This document shows, in pieces, positions 34,518 through 41,818 of a stretch of DNA of 49,005 bases. The stretch covers positions 1-49,005 of the forward strand of contig WQVZ01000005.1 of assembly GCA_009785595.1 (NCBI GenBank), read 5' to 3'. Each line of letters starts with the position of its first letter. The stretch's first letter is position 1. Position numbers and translations under genes: made by a program. The notes beneath the pieces were generated by a model that made no database searches, had not been told where the DNA came from, and was given only the letters and a program-made list of their open reading frames with translations. Source of the stretch: Defluviitaleaceae bacterium. Lineage in GTDB: Bacteria; Bacillota; Clostridia; Lachnospirales; WRAX01.

Positions 34518-36155
34518 ATGAATTGGGAAGAATATCGCAAGGAAATTGAGGCGAAAGGCAAGGTGCCGGAGGATTGGTATATTTTGGGCATAGACCTGGG
34601 TACCACTAACTCTGTTGTGAGCTATTGGGACAATGGGGCCAAAAAGCCGGAGCCTATTGATACATCGGGGGGCTTTGGGAAGATTCCTTTGCCCAGCGTG
34701 GTGCAATATAGGCCGGAAGATAACGGCCCCGGCGAGTGGGTTGTGGGGGAAGAGGCCTATCGTTCTATAAAGATTTATCCGGAGACCACCATACGGTCCA
34801 TCAAGCGCAAGATGGGTACCAATGAGGTGGTGGAGCTTGGGGGAGAGGAATATTTGCCGGAGGAGATATCGGCAAAAATACTGAAACAATTGGTTAATTA
34901 TTGCCAAAGTCTTAACCCGAAGGCGGAGATTGCCGGGTTGGTGGTAAGTGTGCCATATGACTTTGACGACAGCGCGAAGAAGGCCACCATGCGTGCGTGT
35001 GAGCTGGCCGGGTTGGCGGACAAGCTGATATGTTTGATAGAAGAGCCAAAGGCGGCGGCACTGGCGTATAATTTTAGGCGGGAACTGGCCCAGGATGAGA
35101 AGATATTGGTTTTTGACTTTGGCGGCGGCACGCTTGATATTACGCTGTTTCATGTGGTGGAGAAAAATGCCAGTAAGATAAAATTGCAAGTGATTTCCGA
35201 AGGTGGTGAGGCTCACCACGGCGGGGATAATATAGATGAGATGATAATGGCCAAGTGTTATGGACTTGTTAAGGACAAGATTGGTCTTGAAGCGGGAGAG
35301 ATTTCTCCGGAAAATACGGCGGAGCTGGCACTGCGGTCCCGGGAGGCCAAGGAGCGGTTATCGGGCGTGAAGTCTTTCCGCATACCATTTACTTTTTGTA
35401 TTCCGCCATTTGTGGAACAACTGACCCGTGAGCAGTTTGAGGAGCTTATTGCTGATTTTATTGAAAAAACCCGAAAATTGGTGCAAAAAGCCCTGCGGGA
35501 GGCGTATACGGGGGCGGTGTATCCTGATGGGGTGGACAGGGTGCTGCTGGAGGGTGGCTCGTCCCAAATGCCCTGGATAAAGAGCATGTTTATTGAGATA
35601 TTTAATGATGAAAGCAAGATTTATACATCCGAGCGGCCGGCGTTGGATATATCTCTTGGTGCCACGTATTATGCGGCCATGAAGATGGGGCTGTTGGTGA
35701 GCCCCGATGTGGAGTCGGAGAAAGTGGATGTGGAATTTGAAGTAACTGTGCCACATGATATTGGGCTGGAGATACAAAATGGGGCGAAGAGGTCGTTTTT
35801 TGCTATGATACGCCGGGGTACGCCGTATGCGCTGGCTAAGAAGAGCCATGTGTTTACGCTGTCGGGGGATATGCCGGAGGATATGACGCGGCTTGACCTA
35901 AAGATCTTGGAGCGTATAAACAAAGACGACCGGCTGGAGGATTGCAAGCTGATAGGTGAGGTAGAGATACAGGGCCTGCCAGGGCGGCCCAGCGGCAAGA
36001 CGCGGTTGCGGGTTACGCTGTTGGTGGAGGAAGAAGGCGGTCTGGTAAAAGGGGCCGTGGAGGATTTAGGTTTTGGGGAGGAATTTGGCCCCAGTGGGTA
36101 TAATGAGGTGTTTGATCCGTCGCGGTTTAATAAGCGGGTGGTGGGGAAATCGTAG
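34518..36155 (+). CDS. Hsp70-family chaperone (copy 3), intact ATP site
   Basis: 545 residues. Complete ATPase motifs: GIDLGTTNS (24-32), VFDFGGGTLD (198-207) and LLEGGSSQMPW (GGS from 346). It has a 20-residue N-terminal extension before the first strand (MNWEEYRKEIEAKGKVPEDW), shared in outline with the degenerate paralogue just upstream. The C-terminal ~150 residues form a beta-rich domain (EVTVPHDIGLEIQNGAKRSFF..., EIQGLPGRPSGKTRLRVTLLVEEE) without a helical lid. Starts nine bases after the previous stop. Its TAG stop (36153-36155) is provided by a dispersed repeat. No DnaJ is nearby. Confidence 0.9.
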   Translation: MNWEEYRKEIEAKGKVPEDWYILGIDLGTTNSVVSYWDNGAKKPEPIDTSGGFGKIPLPSVVQYRPEDNGPGEWVVGEEAYRSIKIYPETTIRSIKRKMGTNEVVELGGEEYLPEEISAKILKQLVNYCQSLNPKAEIAGLVVSVPYDFDDSAKKATMRACELAGLADKLICLIEEPKAAALAYNFRRELAQDEKILVFDFGGGTLDITLFHVVEKNASKIKLQVISEGGEAHHGGDNIDEMIMAKCYGLVKDKIGLEAGEISPENTAELALRSREAKERLSGVKSFRIPFTFCIPPFVEQLTREQFEELIADFIEKTRKLVQKALREAYTGAVYPDGVDRVLLEGGSSQMPWIKSMFIEIFNDESKIYTSERPALDISLGATYYAAMKMGLLVSPDVESEKVDVEFEVTVPHDIGLEIQNGAKRSFFAMIRRGTPYALAKKSHVFTLSGDMPEDMTRLDLKILERINKDDRLEDCKLIGEVEIQGLPGRPSGKTRLRVTLLVEEEGGLVKGAVEDLGFGEEFGPSGYNEVFDPSRFNKRVVGKS

Positions 36156-36173
36156 GGGCGGCATTCTGCCGCC
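36152..36173 (+). repeat. Dispersed GC-rich repeat, supplies Hsp70 stop codon
   Basis: GTAGGGGCGGCATTCTGCCG then CC. The TAG is the stop of the Hsp70 gene. Confidence 0.75.
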
Positions 36174-36211
36174 TGGTTTAGACCAGTCATATAGTATGGA
36201 AGGAGAATATC

Positions 36212-38290
36212 ATGAGCTATTTAGGCATTGACCTTGGTACGACAAATTCGGTAGCCATAATTTACAAAGACAGTGGCGATGTGCTGGAGGTTGTGAAAAT
36301 TGACGGCACCGATGAGATATTACCCAGCGTGGTGAGCTATATTGACGGCGGGGTGGTTGTGGGCAGTGAGGCTAAAAGCGGCGCAATAATTTATCCCGAG
36401 GCTACTATTATATCGGTAAAGCGGCTGATGGGCAGTGATGAGAAGATTATTGCGGGTGACATGGAAAAGACGCCGGAAGATGTGAGTGCGGACATATTGC
36501 GCACATTGAAGCGGGCGGCGGAAGAGCAGGCCGGAGAGGTTTTTGACGAAGTGGTTATTACCCATCCCGCGTATTTTAACGACCGGCAGATTTTTGCCAC
36601 GCGCCAGGCGGGGTTGCTGGCGGGTTTTAAGAATGTGTTTTTGTTGAGTGAGCCCCTTGCGGCGGCCATAGAATACGGTTATCGTCAGGGGTATGCCCAG
36701 ACGCTGCTGGTGTATGACCTGGGCGGCGGTACTTTTGATGCTTGTGTGCTGGAGGTTGGCAAGGACGAGAATGGCCAGGAGATTTTTCAGGAACTGGCCG
36801 ACGTGGGAGATATGGCCCTGGGGGGCGATGATTTTGACAGCGAGCTTATACGCTGGATGAAGGAGAAATTTAGCCAGCAAAACGGTGTGGACTTGGATAC
36901 ACTAGACCATGCCGAGCGCAAGCGGGTGTTGCAGAAGCTGAAATTTGAGGCGGAGTCTGTTAAAAAGAAGCTAAGCGGCACAAATAAAGCGCAGATACGC
37001 ATAAATCCGCTGGTTATTATAGATGGCGTGCCGCAGAATTTGTCGTTGGAGATAACCCGTGAGGAATTTGAGGCCCGCATACGTAAATATGTGGACCGCA
37101 GCCGGGATATTATTGAAGAAGCCCTGAAGCGGGCAGGCAAAGGGGCCGACGAGATATCTAAAGTGATATTAGTGGGCGGCTCTACATTGATACCTATGGT
37201 TAAGCGTATGGTGGCCGGGTACATTAAGGAGCCGTATAGAGCTACCGACCCGGCAAAGTCTGTGGCTATGGGGGCGGCTATTTATAATTATTTGATACAT
37301 TTGCCCAACAGCAATGTTAAGGTGGGGCAGATAACCCGTCAGATTTTTGGTACGGAGGCCGTGGTAAATGTGGCCACCAGAGAGCGGGCGTTGATACCTA
37401 TTATTCCTATGGGAAGCCCCATACCTACCCGTATTTCGGATGCGAATTTTGCTGCAACGGGGGCGGGGACTGTTAATGTGGATGTGTATCAGTGGGAGCA
37501 GGGGCATGAACATGACAGAAAATATATGGGTAGCGTGATTTTTGGTGGGCTTAGTGGTGCGACCCAACTGGAGATTACTTATGCAATAGACGAGAATAAT
37601 TTGTTTGAAGTGTATGTGAAAGATGTGGCCACGGGAAATGCCCAGCGGGCAGAATTTGATCGCACACAATTTGCGGCACCGCCGGTGGAGCGTGTTAATG
37701 CAGACGGTGCTATAGGTAATGTAAACATTGTGTTTTGTATTGACACTACGGGCAGCATGGATACTTACATTAATGGCGTGAAAGACAGAGCCATCGAATT
37801 TGCCCAGATTTTGGCCAGCAAGGGGGCGACATTTAAGCTGGGGCTTATAGGCTTTGGTGACCTTGGTGAAGGCGAAAAGCCCAGTGTTTATAATTTTACC
37901 GATGATGTGGCACGCTTTCAAAAACAGGTGAATAATATACCACGCACGTATGGCGGGGACATTCCGGAATCGGCTTTGGATTCTTTGGAGACTGGCATAG
38001 AGCTGCTGGCTACTGCCCGGCATGATGGGCCGGCTAAGTCTATATTTATATTGATAACTGATGCGCCGCCTCATGTGCCTACGCATTCCGGTAAGTCTGT
38101 GGCGGATATATGCAATATGCTTAACAGCCATAATGTGGTGACATATGTGGTGGCTAGGAAGGACAGGGAGAGCATAGAGGCATATGATCCTGTTACTAAG
38201 CCCCATGGAAAGTATTATGATTTGTCCGATAAGTTTTATGATATTTTGGATAATATCGCTGCGAGCATTGCGGAATTGATAAGGCTTTAA
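36212..38290 (+). CDS. Hsp70-family chaperone fused to a von Willebrand factor A domain
   Basis: 692 residues. Residues 1-~380 are a complete Hsp70 ATPase domain: GIDLGTTNS (4-12), VYDLGGGTFD (167-176), VILVGGST (318-325). Residues ~380-490 form a beta substrate-binding-like domain (QIFGTEAVVNVATRERALIPIIP..., TQLEITYAIDENNLFEVYVKD). Residues ~500-692 are a vWA domain: NIVFCIDTTGSMDTY with the MIDAS-type D511-x-T513-x-S515, and a second acidic MIDAS-like loop at ITDAPPH (Asp617). vWA domains bind metal and protein partners. The lid of DnaK is replaced by the vWA domain. GAAGGAG precedes the ATG. Hsp70-vWA fusions are unusual in my knowledge of bacterial Hsp70s. Confidence 0.88.
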   Translation: MSYLGIDLGTTNSVAIIYKDSGDVLEVVKIDGTDEILPSVVSYIDGGVVVGSEAKSGAIIYPEATIISVKRLMGSDEKIIAGDMEKTPEDVSADILRTLKRAAEEQAGEVFDEVVITHPAYFNDRQIFATRQAGLLAGFKNVFLLSEPLAAAIEYGYRQGYAQTLLVYDLGGGTFDACVLEVGKDENGQEIFQELADVGDMALGGDDFDSELIRWMKEKFSQQNGVDLDTLDHAERKRVLQKLKFEAESVKKKLSGTNKAQIRINPLVIIDGVPQNLSLEITREEFEARIRKYVDRSRDIIEEALKRAGKGADEISKVILVGGSTLIPMVKRMVAGYIKEPYRATDPAKSVAMGAAIYNYLIHLPNSNVKVGQITRQIFGTEAVVNVATRERALIPIIPMGSPIPTRISDANFAATGAGTVNVDVYQWEQGHEHDRKYMGSVIFGGLSGATQLEITYAIDENNLFEVYVKDVATGNAQRAEFDRTQFAAPPVERVNADGAIGNVNIVFCIDTTGSMDTYINGVKDRAIEFAQILASKGATFKLGLIGFGDLGEGEKPSVYNFTDDVARFQKQVNNIPRTYGGDIPESALDSLETGIELLATARHDGPAKSIFILITDAPPHVPTHSGKSVADICNMLNSHNVVTYVVARKDRESIEAYDPVTKPHGKYYDLSDKFYDILDNIAASIAELIRL

Positions 38291-38332
38291 GGGCATTGCC
38301 GCCTTTAGGCGACACGCGGGATTGGGGTTGGC

Positions 38333-39499
38333 ATGGCAAAACTGCACTTGGCTGTATCTCAAAGTGAAAATATCATTCCCTACCAATTCTCTATGACCGG
38401 CATCAGGGTTTATTCGTTGGAGGAGGCACTGTATCACTGCTTTCATCACTGGCGCCAGTCTACGCAGGATTTTCTTTGCGAACCTTTTTTATGTTGGATT
38501 GAAAATGACCTGGGTCATGTTGAAATTGGGGCGAAGTTGCGGGAAATAAGCTGCATGGAGGGGTTTGCGGATCGATTTACGGCTTTTTTGGCTGTGGTGG
38601 ATTATCTGCCCGGTGCGGCCTTGACGAGACTTGCAGACGAGCTTGAGCTTTGGGAACGGCGGCAGGTGTGGGAAAAGCTGGCGGAACAGGGAGGTTACTG
38701 GATGAGCCGCGGTCAAGGCCGACAGGCGTACGATTTGTATGCCAAGGCGTTAACGTACCACCAAGATGTCGTGTTGCTTAATAATGCCGGTGTGGCCTTG
38801 ATGCACATGGGCAGCTATGATCAAGCTGCATTGCATTTTGCCACGGCGCGGCATTTGGGCCCGGAAAATGAGCAGTTTGTCTTTAATCTTATAGAAGCAC
38901 ATATTTTTGCCGGGGACTATGACGTGGCGCAGGATTTGATAGAAGAGGCTGTGCTTAAAAATCCCGAACATCCGGAGCTATATTACTTTAGGGGTGAATT
39001 GCACTTTAATGACAAGAGTTATTTTGATGCCATTAAGTTGTACGAAAAAGCCCTAAGGTTAAAATATGACCCGGAATATGTCTACAAGTTATGTGACTGC
39101 TTTATGCGGGTGAGGCTGTATGACAAGGCCTTAGATAGTCTGGAAATGGTGCGGGTGCGGGATGTTGCTTTCTTGAAAAAACAGGCGGTGTGTTATGCCC
39201 AGGCTAATAATATTCCGAAGGCCATAAAGTCTATGGAAACCGCCATTGTGAACCATGGGGGCAGTGGGGAATTGTGGACTGCGCTGGCACGTTTGCACCG
39301 TATGGATTATGATGCAAACAGGGCGTCGGAGGCTATTGGTCAGGCTTTGGTGTTTTCTCCAGACGACCCTGCTGCTATGTTGGAATATGCCAAAATACAC
39401 AAGGCCCAAGGGCGGTTAAAGGAGTATCAGGGTATTTTAGGGCGTATTTTGCAGAAGTTTAAAAGGGATTATAGGCGGCTGAATGTTGAAGGAGGCTGA
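38333..39499 (+). CDS. TPR-repeat protein with conserved N-terminal domain
   Basis: 388 residues, soluble. Residues 1-~115 form an unassigned domain (NIIPYQFSMTGIRVYSLEEALYHC; ENDLGHVEIGAKLREI) that I associate, from memory only, with clostridial proteins next to Hsp70/vWA genes. From ~120 on there are about seven TPR motifs (for example AYDLYAKALTYHQDVVLLNNAGVALMHMGSYDQAALHFATA; ALRLKYDPEYVYKLCDCFMRVRLYDKALDSL). TPR proteins often bind chaperone tails or hold complexes together. The gene is the last of the Hsp70 block; deoD starts one base after its stop, with its ribosome site inside this gene's end, so the two are probably coupled. Confidence 0.78.
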   Translation: MAKLHLAVSQSENIIPYQFSMTGIRVYSLEEALYHCFHHWRQSTQDFLCEPFLCWIENDLGHVEIGAKLREISCMEGFADRFTAFLAVVDYLPGAALTRLADELELWERRQVWEKLAEQGGYWMSRGQGRQAYDLYAKALTYHQDVVLLNNAGVALMHMGSYDQAALHFATARHLGPENEQFVFNLIEAHIFAGDYDVAQDLIEEAVLKNPEHPELYYFRGELHFNDKSYFDAIKLYEKALRLKYDPEYVYKLCDCFMRVRLYDKALDSLEMVRVRDVAFLKKQAVCYAQANNIPKAIKSMETAIVNHGGSGELWTALARLHRMDYDANRASEAIGQALVFSPDDPAAMLEYAKIHKAQGRLKEYQGILGRILQKFKRDYRRLNVEGG

Positions 39500-39500
39500 T

Positions 39501-40211
39501 ATGATGACGCCACATATAGAAGCAAAAAAGGGCCAGGTGGCCCAAGTTGTGCTGATGCCGGGAGACCCATTGCGGGCCAAATTTATTGCGGAGAACTTTC
39601 TTGTTGATGTTGTGCAGTTTAATGGTGTGCGGGGCATGTTGGGATATACCGGCCAATACAAAGGCCGCCTTGTGTCTGTCATGGGTTCCGGCATGGGCAT
39701 ACCATCCATGGGGATATACGCCCACGAGCTTTTTTCTTTTTATGATGTGGAGCGCATCATACGGGTTGGCACGGCGGGAGGCATATCACCCCATCTGGCT
39801 TTGCGGGATGTGGTGATTGCCATGGGAGCTTGCACAAACTCTAATTTTGTTGGCCAATATAATCTGGCCGGGCATTTTGCGCCTATTGCTGACTATCGGT
39901 TGCTGGCCGCTGCTGTGAAACATGCGGAAAAGGCCGGAGTGGCCTATAGGGTGGGCAATGTAATAACCAGTGACACTTTTTATGGTGATGATACTGCCGC
40001 CATGGCGGGATGGCTTAAAATGGGCGTGTTAGCGGTGGAGATGGAGACGGCGGGGCTGTATGCTTTGGCGGCCCGCCTGGGCAAGCAGGCCTTGGCGATA
40101 CTTACTATATCTGACATGGTGTTTACCCAAGAAGTTACCACGGCCCAGGAGCGGCAAAATAGCTTTACGCAGATGATGGAGATTGCGCTGGAAACGGCGA
40201 TTGAAGAATGA
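39501..40211 (+). CDS. deoD: Purine-nucleoside phosphorylase, DeoD type
   Basis: Cleaves purine (deoxy)nucleosides with phosphate in the salvage pathway. 236 residues with family motifs: LMPGDPLRAKFIAENFL near the N terminus, GSGMGIPSMGIYAHELF, RVGTAGG, and EMETAGLYALAARLGKQALAILTISD. The frame opens at ATG 39483 but GAAGGAGG at about 39488-39495 points to ATG 39501. It starts one base after the TPR gene. Confidence 0.93.
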   Translation: MMTPHIEAKKGQVAQVVLMPGDPLRAKFIAENFLVDVVQFNGVRGMLGYTGQYKGRLVSVMGSGMGIPSMGIYAHELFSFYDVERIIRVGTAGGISPHLALRDVVIAMGACTNSNFVGQYNLAGHFAPIADYRLLAAAVKHAEKAGVAYRVGNVITSDTFYGDDTAAMAGWLKMGVLAVEMETAGLYALAARLGKQALAILTISDMVFTQEVTTAQERQNSFTQMMEIALETAIEE

Positions 40212-40213
40212 AA

Positions 40214-40238
40214 GGACGGCTGCAAGCCGCCCCTACGG
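40214..40238 (-). repeat. Dispersed GC-rich repeat between convergent genes
   Basis: GGACGGCTGCAAGCCGCCCC then TACGG. Lies between the ends of deoD and the yjbQ-like gene, where its stem may help stop transcription. Confidence 0.7.
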
Positions 40239-40264
40239 GATATTGATAAATATACACACACAAA

Positions 40265-40663
40265 TCATTTTGAGGCAATTATTTTTACGGAAAATTTGCG
40301 TTGGCGTGGCGGATCGAATTCGCAGAAATATATGCCTTGCCACGTACCCAGCAGGGGCTTTCCGTTGTGGATTATGATGGTTTCGCTGGCGCCTATGGCG
40401 CTGGCTTTTAGATGGGCTGTGGTGTTGCCTTCGGCGTGGCGGAAGTCTGTTCTGTCCGGGAAGGCTTTGTCCAGGCCTAAAAGCATATCGCTGACCACAT
40501 CCGTGTCGGCGTTTTCATTTATAGTGATGCCTGCTGTGGTGTGTGGACAAAAGACTACGGCCAGGCCGTTGGTTATGCCGCTTTTGGTTATGGCATCGTG
40601 TACCTGGGTTGTTATGTTATAAAAATCTGTTTTGGGTGTGGATAGGGTGTATTCGTATAGCAT
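40265..40663 (-). CDS. YjbQ-family protein (UPF0047)
   Basis: 132 residues of the YjbQ/UPF0047 family, one of whose members can replace thiamin phosphate synthase weakly; the physiological role is unsettled. Signature HTTAGITINENAD (with the conserved His and Asp) and the C-terminal LLGTWQGIYFCEFDPPRQR are visible. Its ribosome site GGAGG overlaps the end of the preceding glycosylase-like gene (four bases between stop and ATG), so the two are co-transcribed. Confidence 0.88.
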   Translation of the reverse strand: MLYEYTLSTPKTDFYNITTQVHDAITKSGITNGLAVVFCPHTTAGITINENADTDVVSDMLLGLDKAFPDRTDFRHAEGNTTAHLKASAIGASETIIIHNGKPLLGTWQGIYFCEFDPPRQRKFSVKIIASK

Positions 40664-40667
40664 GGTT

Positions 40668-41114
40668 TTATGCCTCCGTTACTTTGAAATTGACCAAATT
40701 GCCATCGGGCAGGAATGAACGCTCGCTTGCCGCAAACGCAACAATGGTTCCGTCATCTTCCAACCATAATGTATCGTGCGGATATGCTTCGCCCGAAATG
40801 ATACCCAATGCATCAACGGGAGCTTCGGGGCCGTTATGCCCGGCAACACTTCTTATTACAACATTGTCAGGGCTTTCTTTGCTGGAGCATGTAATCATCA
40901 GCATATTTTCGTGAGCTATCCATTGGGCAACGGTGTAGAATTGTGTTTCTTTAAACACATATGGACAATCGCCTGCGTATGCTTCGGTTTCGATGATGCG
41001 ATAATGGCTGACAATGCCGCTTTCGGCTTTATGACAAATGATTTTGCCAAGTAGTTCTTTTGCGACATCTTTTGCGGAGTGGTTTAAGAAAATTGACTGT
41101 TCGAGTTTTTTCAT
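40668..41114 (-). CDS. Divergent 3-methyladenine DNA glycosylase-like protein
   Basis: 148 residues from ATG 41114 (AAAGGAG upstream; the frame opens 24 codons earlier). The stretch VAKELLGKIICHKAESGIVSHYRIIETEAYAGD is typical of the N terminus of MPG/AAG DNA glycosylases, including the RIIETEAY strand that holds the catalytic Glu. After this it departs from the family: the usual SHAxxGxTxRN and YGMHxCLNVV motifs are not clear, and the protein is about 50 residues shorter. It could be an altered glycosylase or a relative with another role. Confidence 0.65.
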   Translation of the reverse strand: MKKLEQSIFLNHSAKDVAKELLGKIICHKAESGIVSHYRIIETEAYAGDCPYVFKETQFYTVAQWIAHENMLMITCSSKESPDNVVIRSVAGHNGPEAPVDALGIISGEAYPHDTLWLEDDGTIVAFAASERSFLPDGNLVNFKVTEA

Positions 41115-41146
41115 GGATTTATCTCCTTTGTCCGAAGTTAGATTAT

Positions 41147-41171
41147 GCGGGCGGAATGACCCTGCCCCTAC
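41147..41171 (-). repeat. Dispersed GC-rich repeat, supplies flavoprotein stop codon
   Basis: GCGGGCGGAATGACCCTGCC then CCTAC. On the minus strand its TAG (41168-41170) ends the flavoprotein gene. Confidence 0.7.
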
Positions 41172-41728
41172 TTTTGTAATAGCCATACGATATTTTCTCC
41201 AAGGCGGCGCATGGTGCGTATGCCTTCTTGGTCGTTGTCATAGTCGCCGATGGCCATGGACAGGCTCATGTTCCAATAGCTGCTGCCGGGGACAATCATG
41301 TCGTTTATTAGGAAGAAGTGTTGCATACTGTTGAGGGTGTGTATGCCGCCGGCCCGGCGCACTGCTGTTACTGCGGCGCCGACCTTGCGTGAGAGACAGT
41401 GGCCGTCGCGGCGGGAGACGAAGCCGCAACGGTCTATGACGGCCTTGATTTCTGGGGTGAGGTCGGAAAAGTATGTGGGGGAGCCGAGGACGATGGCGTC
41501 GGCGGCCTTCATTTTTTGGTATACTTCGTTAATCCAGTCATCTATGGTGCAACGGCCTATGTGGTCGGAGCAGCGGCCGCAGGCCATGCAGCCCCGGGTT
41601 GGACGTCCGCCGGCCTGGTAAATTTCTGTCTCGAAACCGGCGGCGGTGCATACCTCCAGCACGGTATTTATCATGGCAAATGTGTTGCCATTGTGGCGCG
41701 GGCTGCCGTTTACAGCGAAAATTTTCAT
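41168..41728 (-). CDS. Flavodoxin-like NAD(P)H-dependent FMN oxidoreductase
   Basis: 186 residues of the NADPH-dependent FMN reductase/flavodoxin-fold family common in anaerobes. The FMN phosphate loop GSPRHNGNTFAMI is at the N terminus, followed by a two-CxxC-type Cys cluster (GCMACGRCSDHIGRC) and GSPTYFSDLTPEIKAVIDRCGF. Such proteins move electrons to small organic or iron-sulfur partners; the substrate is unknown. TTAGGAGT precedes the ATG. Confidence 0.88.
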   Translation of the reverse strand: MKIFAVNGSPRHNGNTFAMINTVLEVCTAAGFETEIYQAGGRPTRGCMACGRCSDHIGRCTIDDWINEVYQKMKAADAIVLGSPTYFSDLTPEIKAVIDRCGFVSRRDGHCLSRKVGAAVTAVRRAGGIHTLNSMQHFFLINDMIVPGSSYWNMSLSMAIGDYDNDQEGIRTMRRLGENIVWLLQK

Positions 41729-41753
41729 AGAATATTACTCCTAATTTTAAAAT

Positions 41754-41782
41754 GGGACGCTGGGGGCGGCCGTCCCCTGCGG
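41754..41782 (-). repeat. Dispersed GC-rich repeat, imperfect
   Basis: GGGACGCTGGGGGCGGCCGT then CCCCTGCGG; arms GGGACG-like/CGTCCC, upstream of the flavoprotein gene. Confidence 0.5.
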
Positions 41783-41795
41783 ATGTGCGTTGAAT

Positions 41796-41818
41796 GGGCG
41801 GCAAAATGCCGCCATTAC
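41796..41818 (-). repeat. Dispersed GC-rich repeat, supplies MFS stop codon
   Basis: GGGCGGCAAAATGCCGCC then ATTAC. On the minus strand GTAATGGCGG replaces the usual GTAGGGGCGG, and the TAA (41815-41817) ends the MFS gene. Confidence 0.65.

Noticed and set aside
24233-38290. Housekeeping dnaK operon
   Set aside because: No hrcA, grpE or dnaJ, and the proteins lack the DnaK lid and tail; multiple divergent copies point to an accessory set.
37169-38449. 426-codon open frame on the minus strand under the Hsp70-vWA gene
   Set aside because: It is a shadow of a strongly coding plus-strand gene; its protein is Cys/His/Ile-rich without domains and has no ribosome site.
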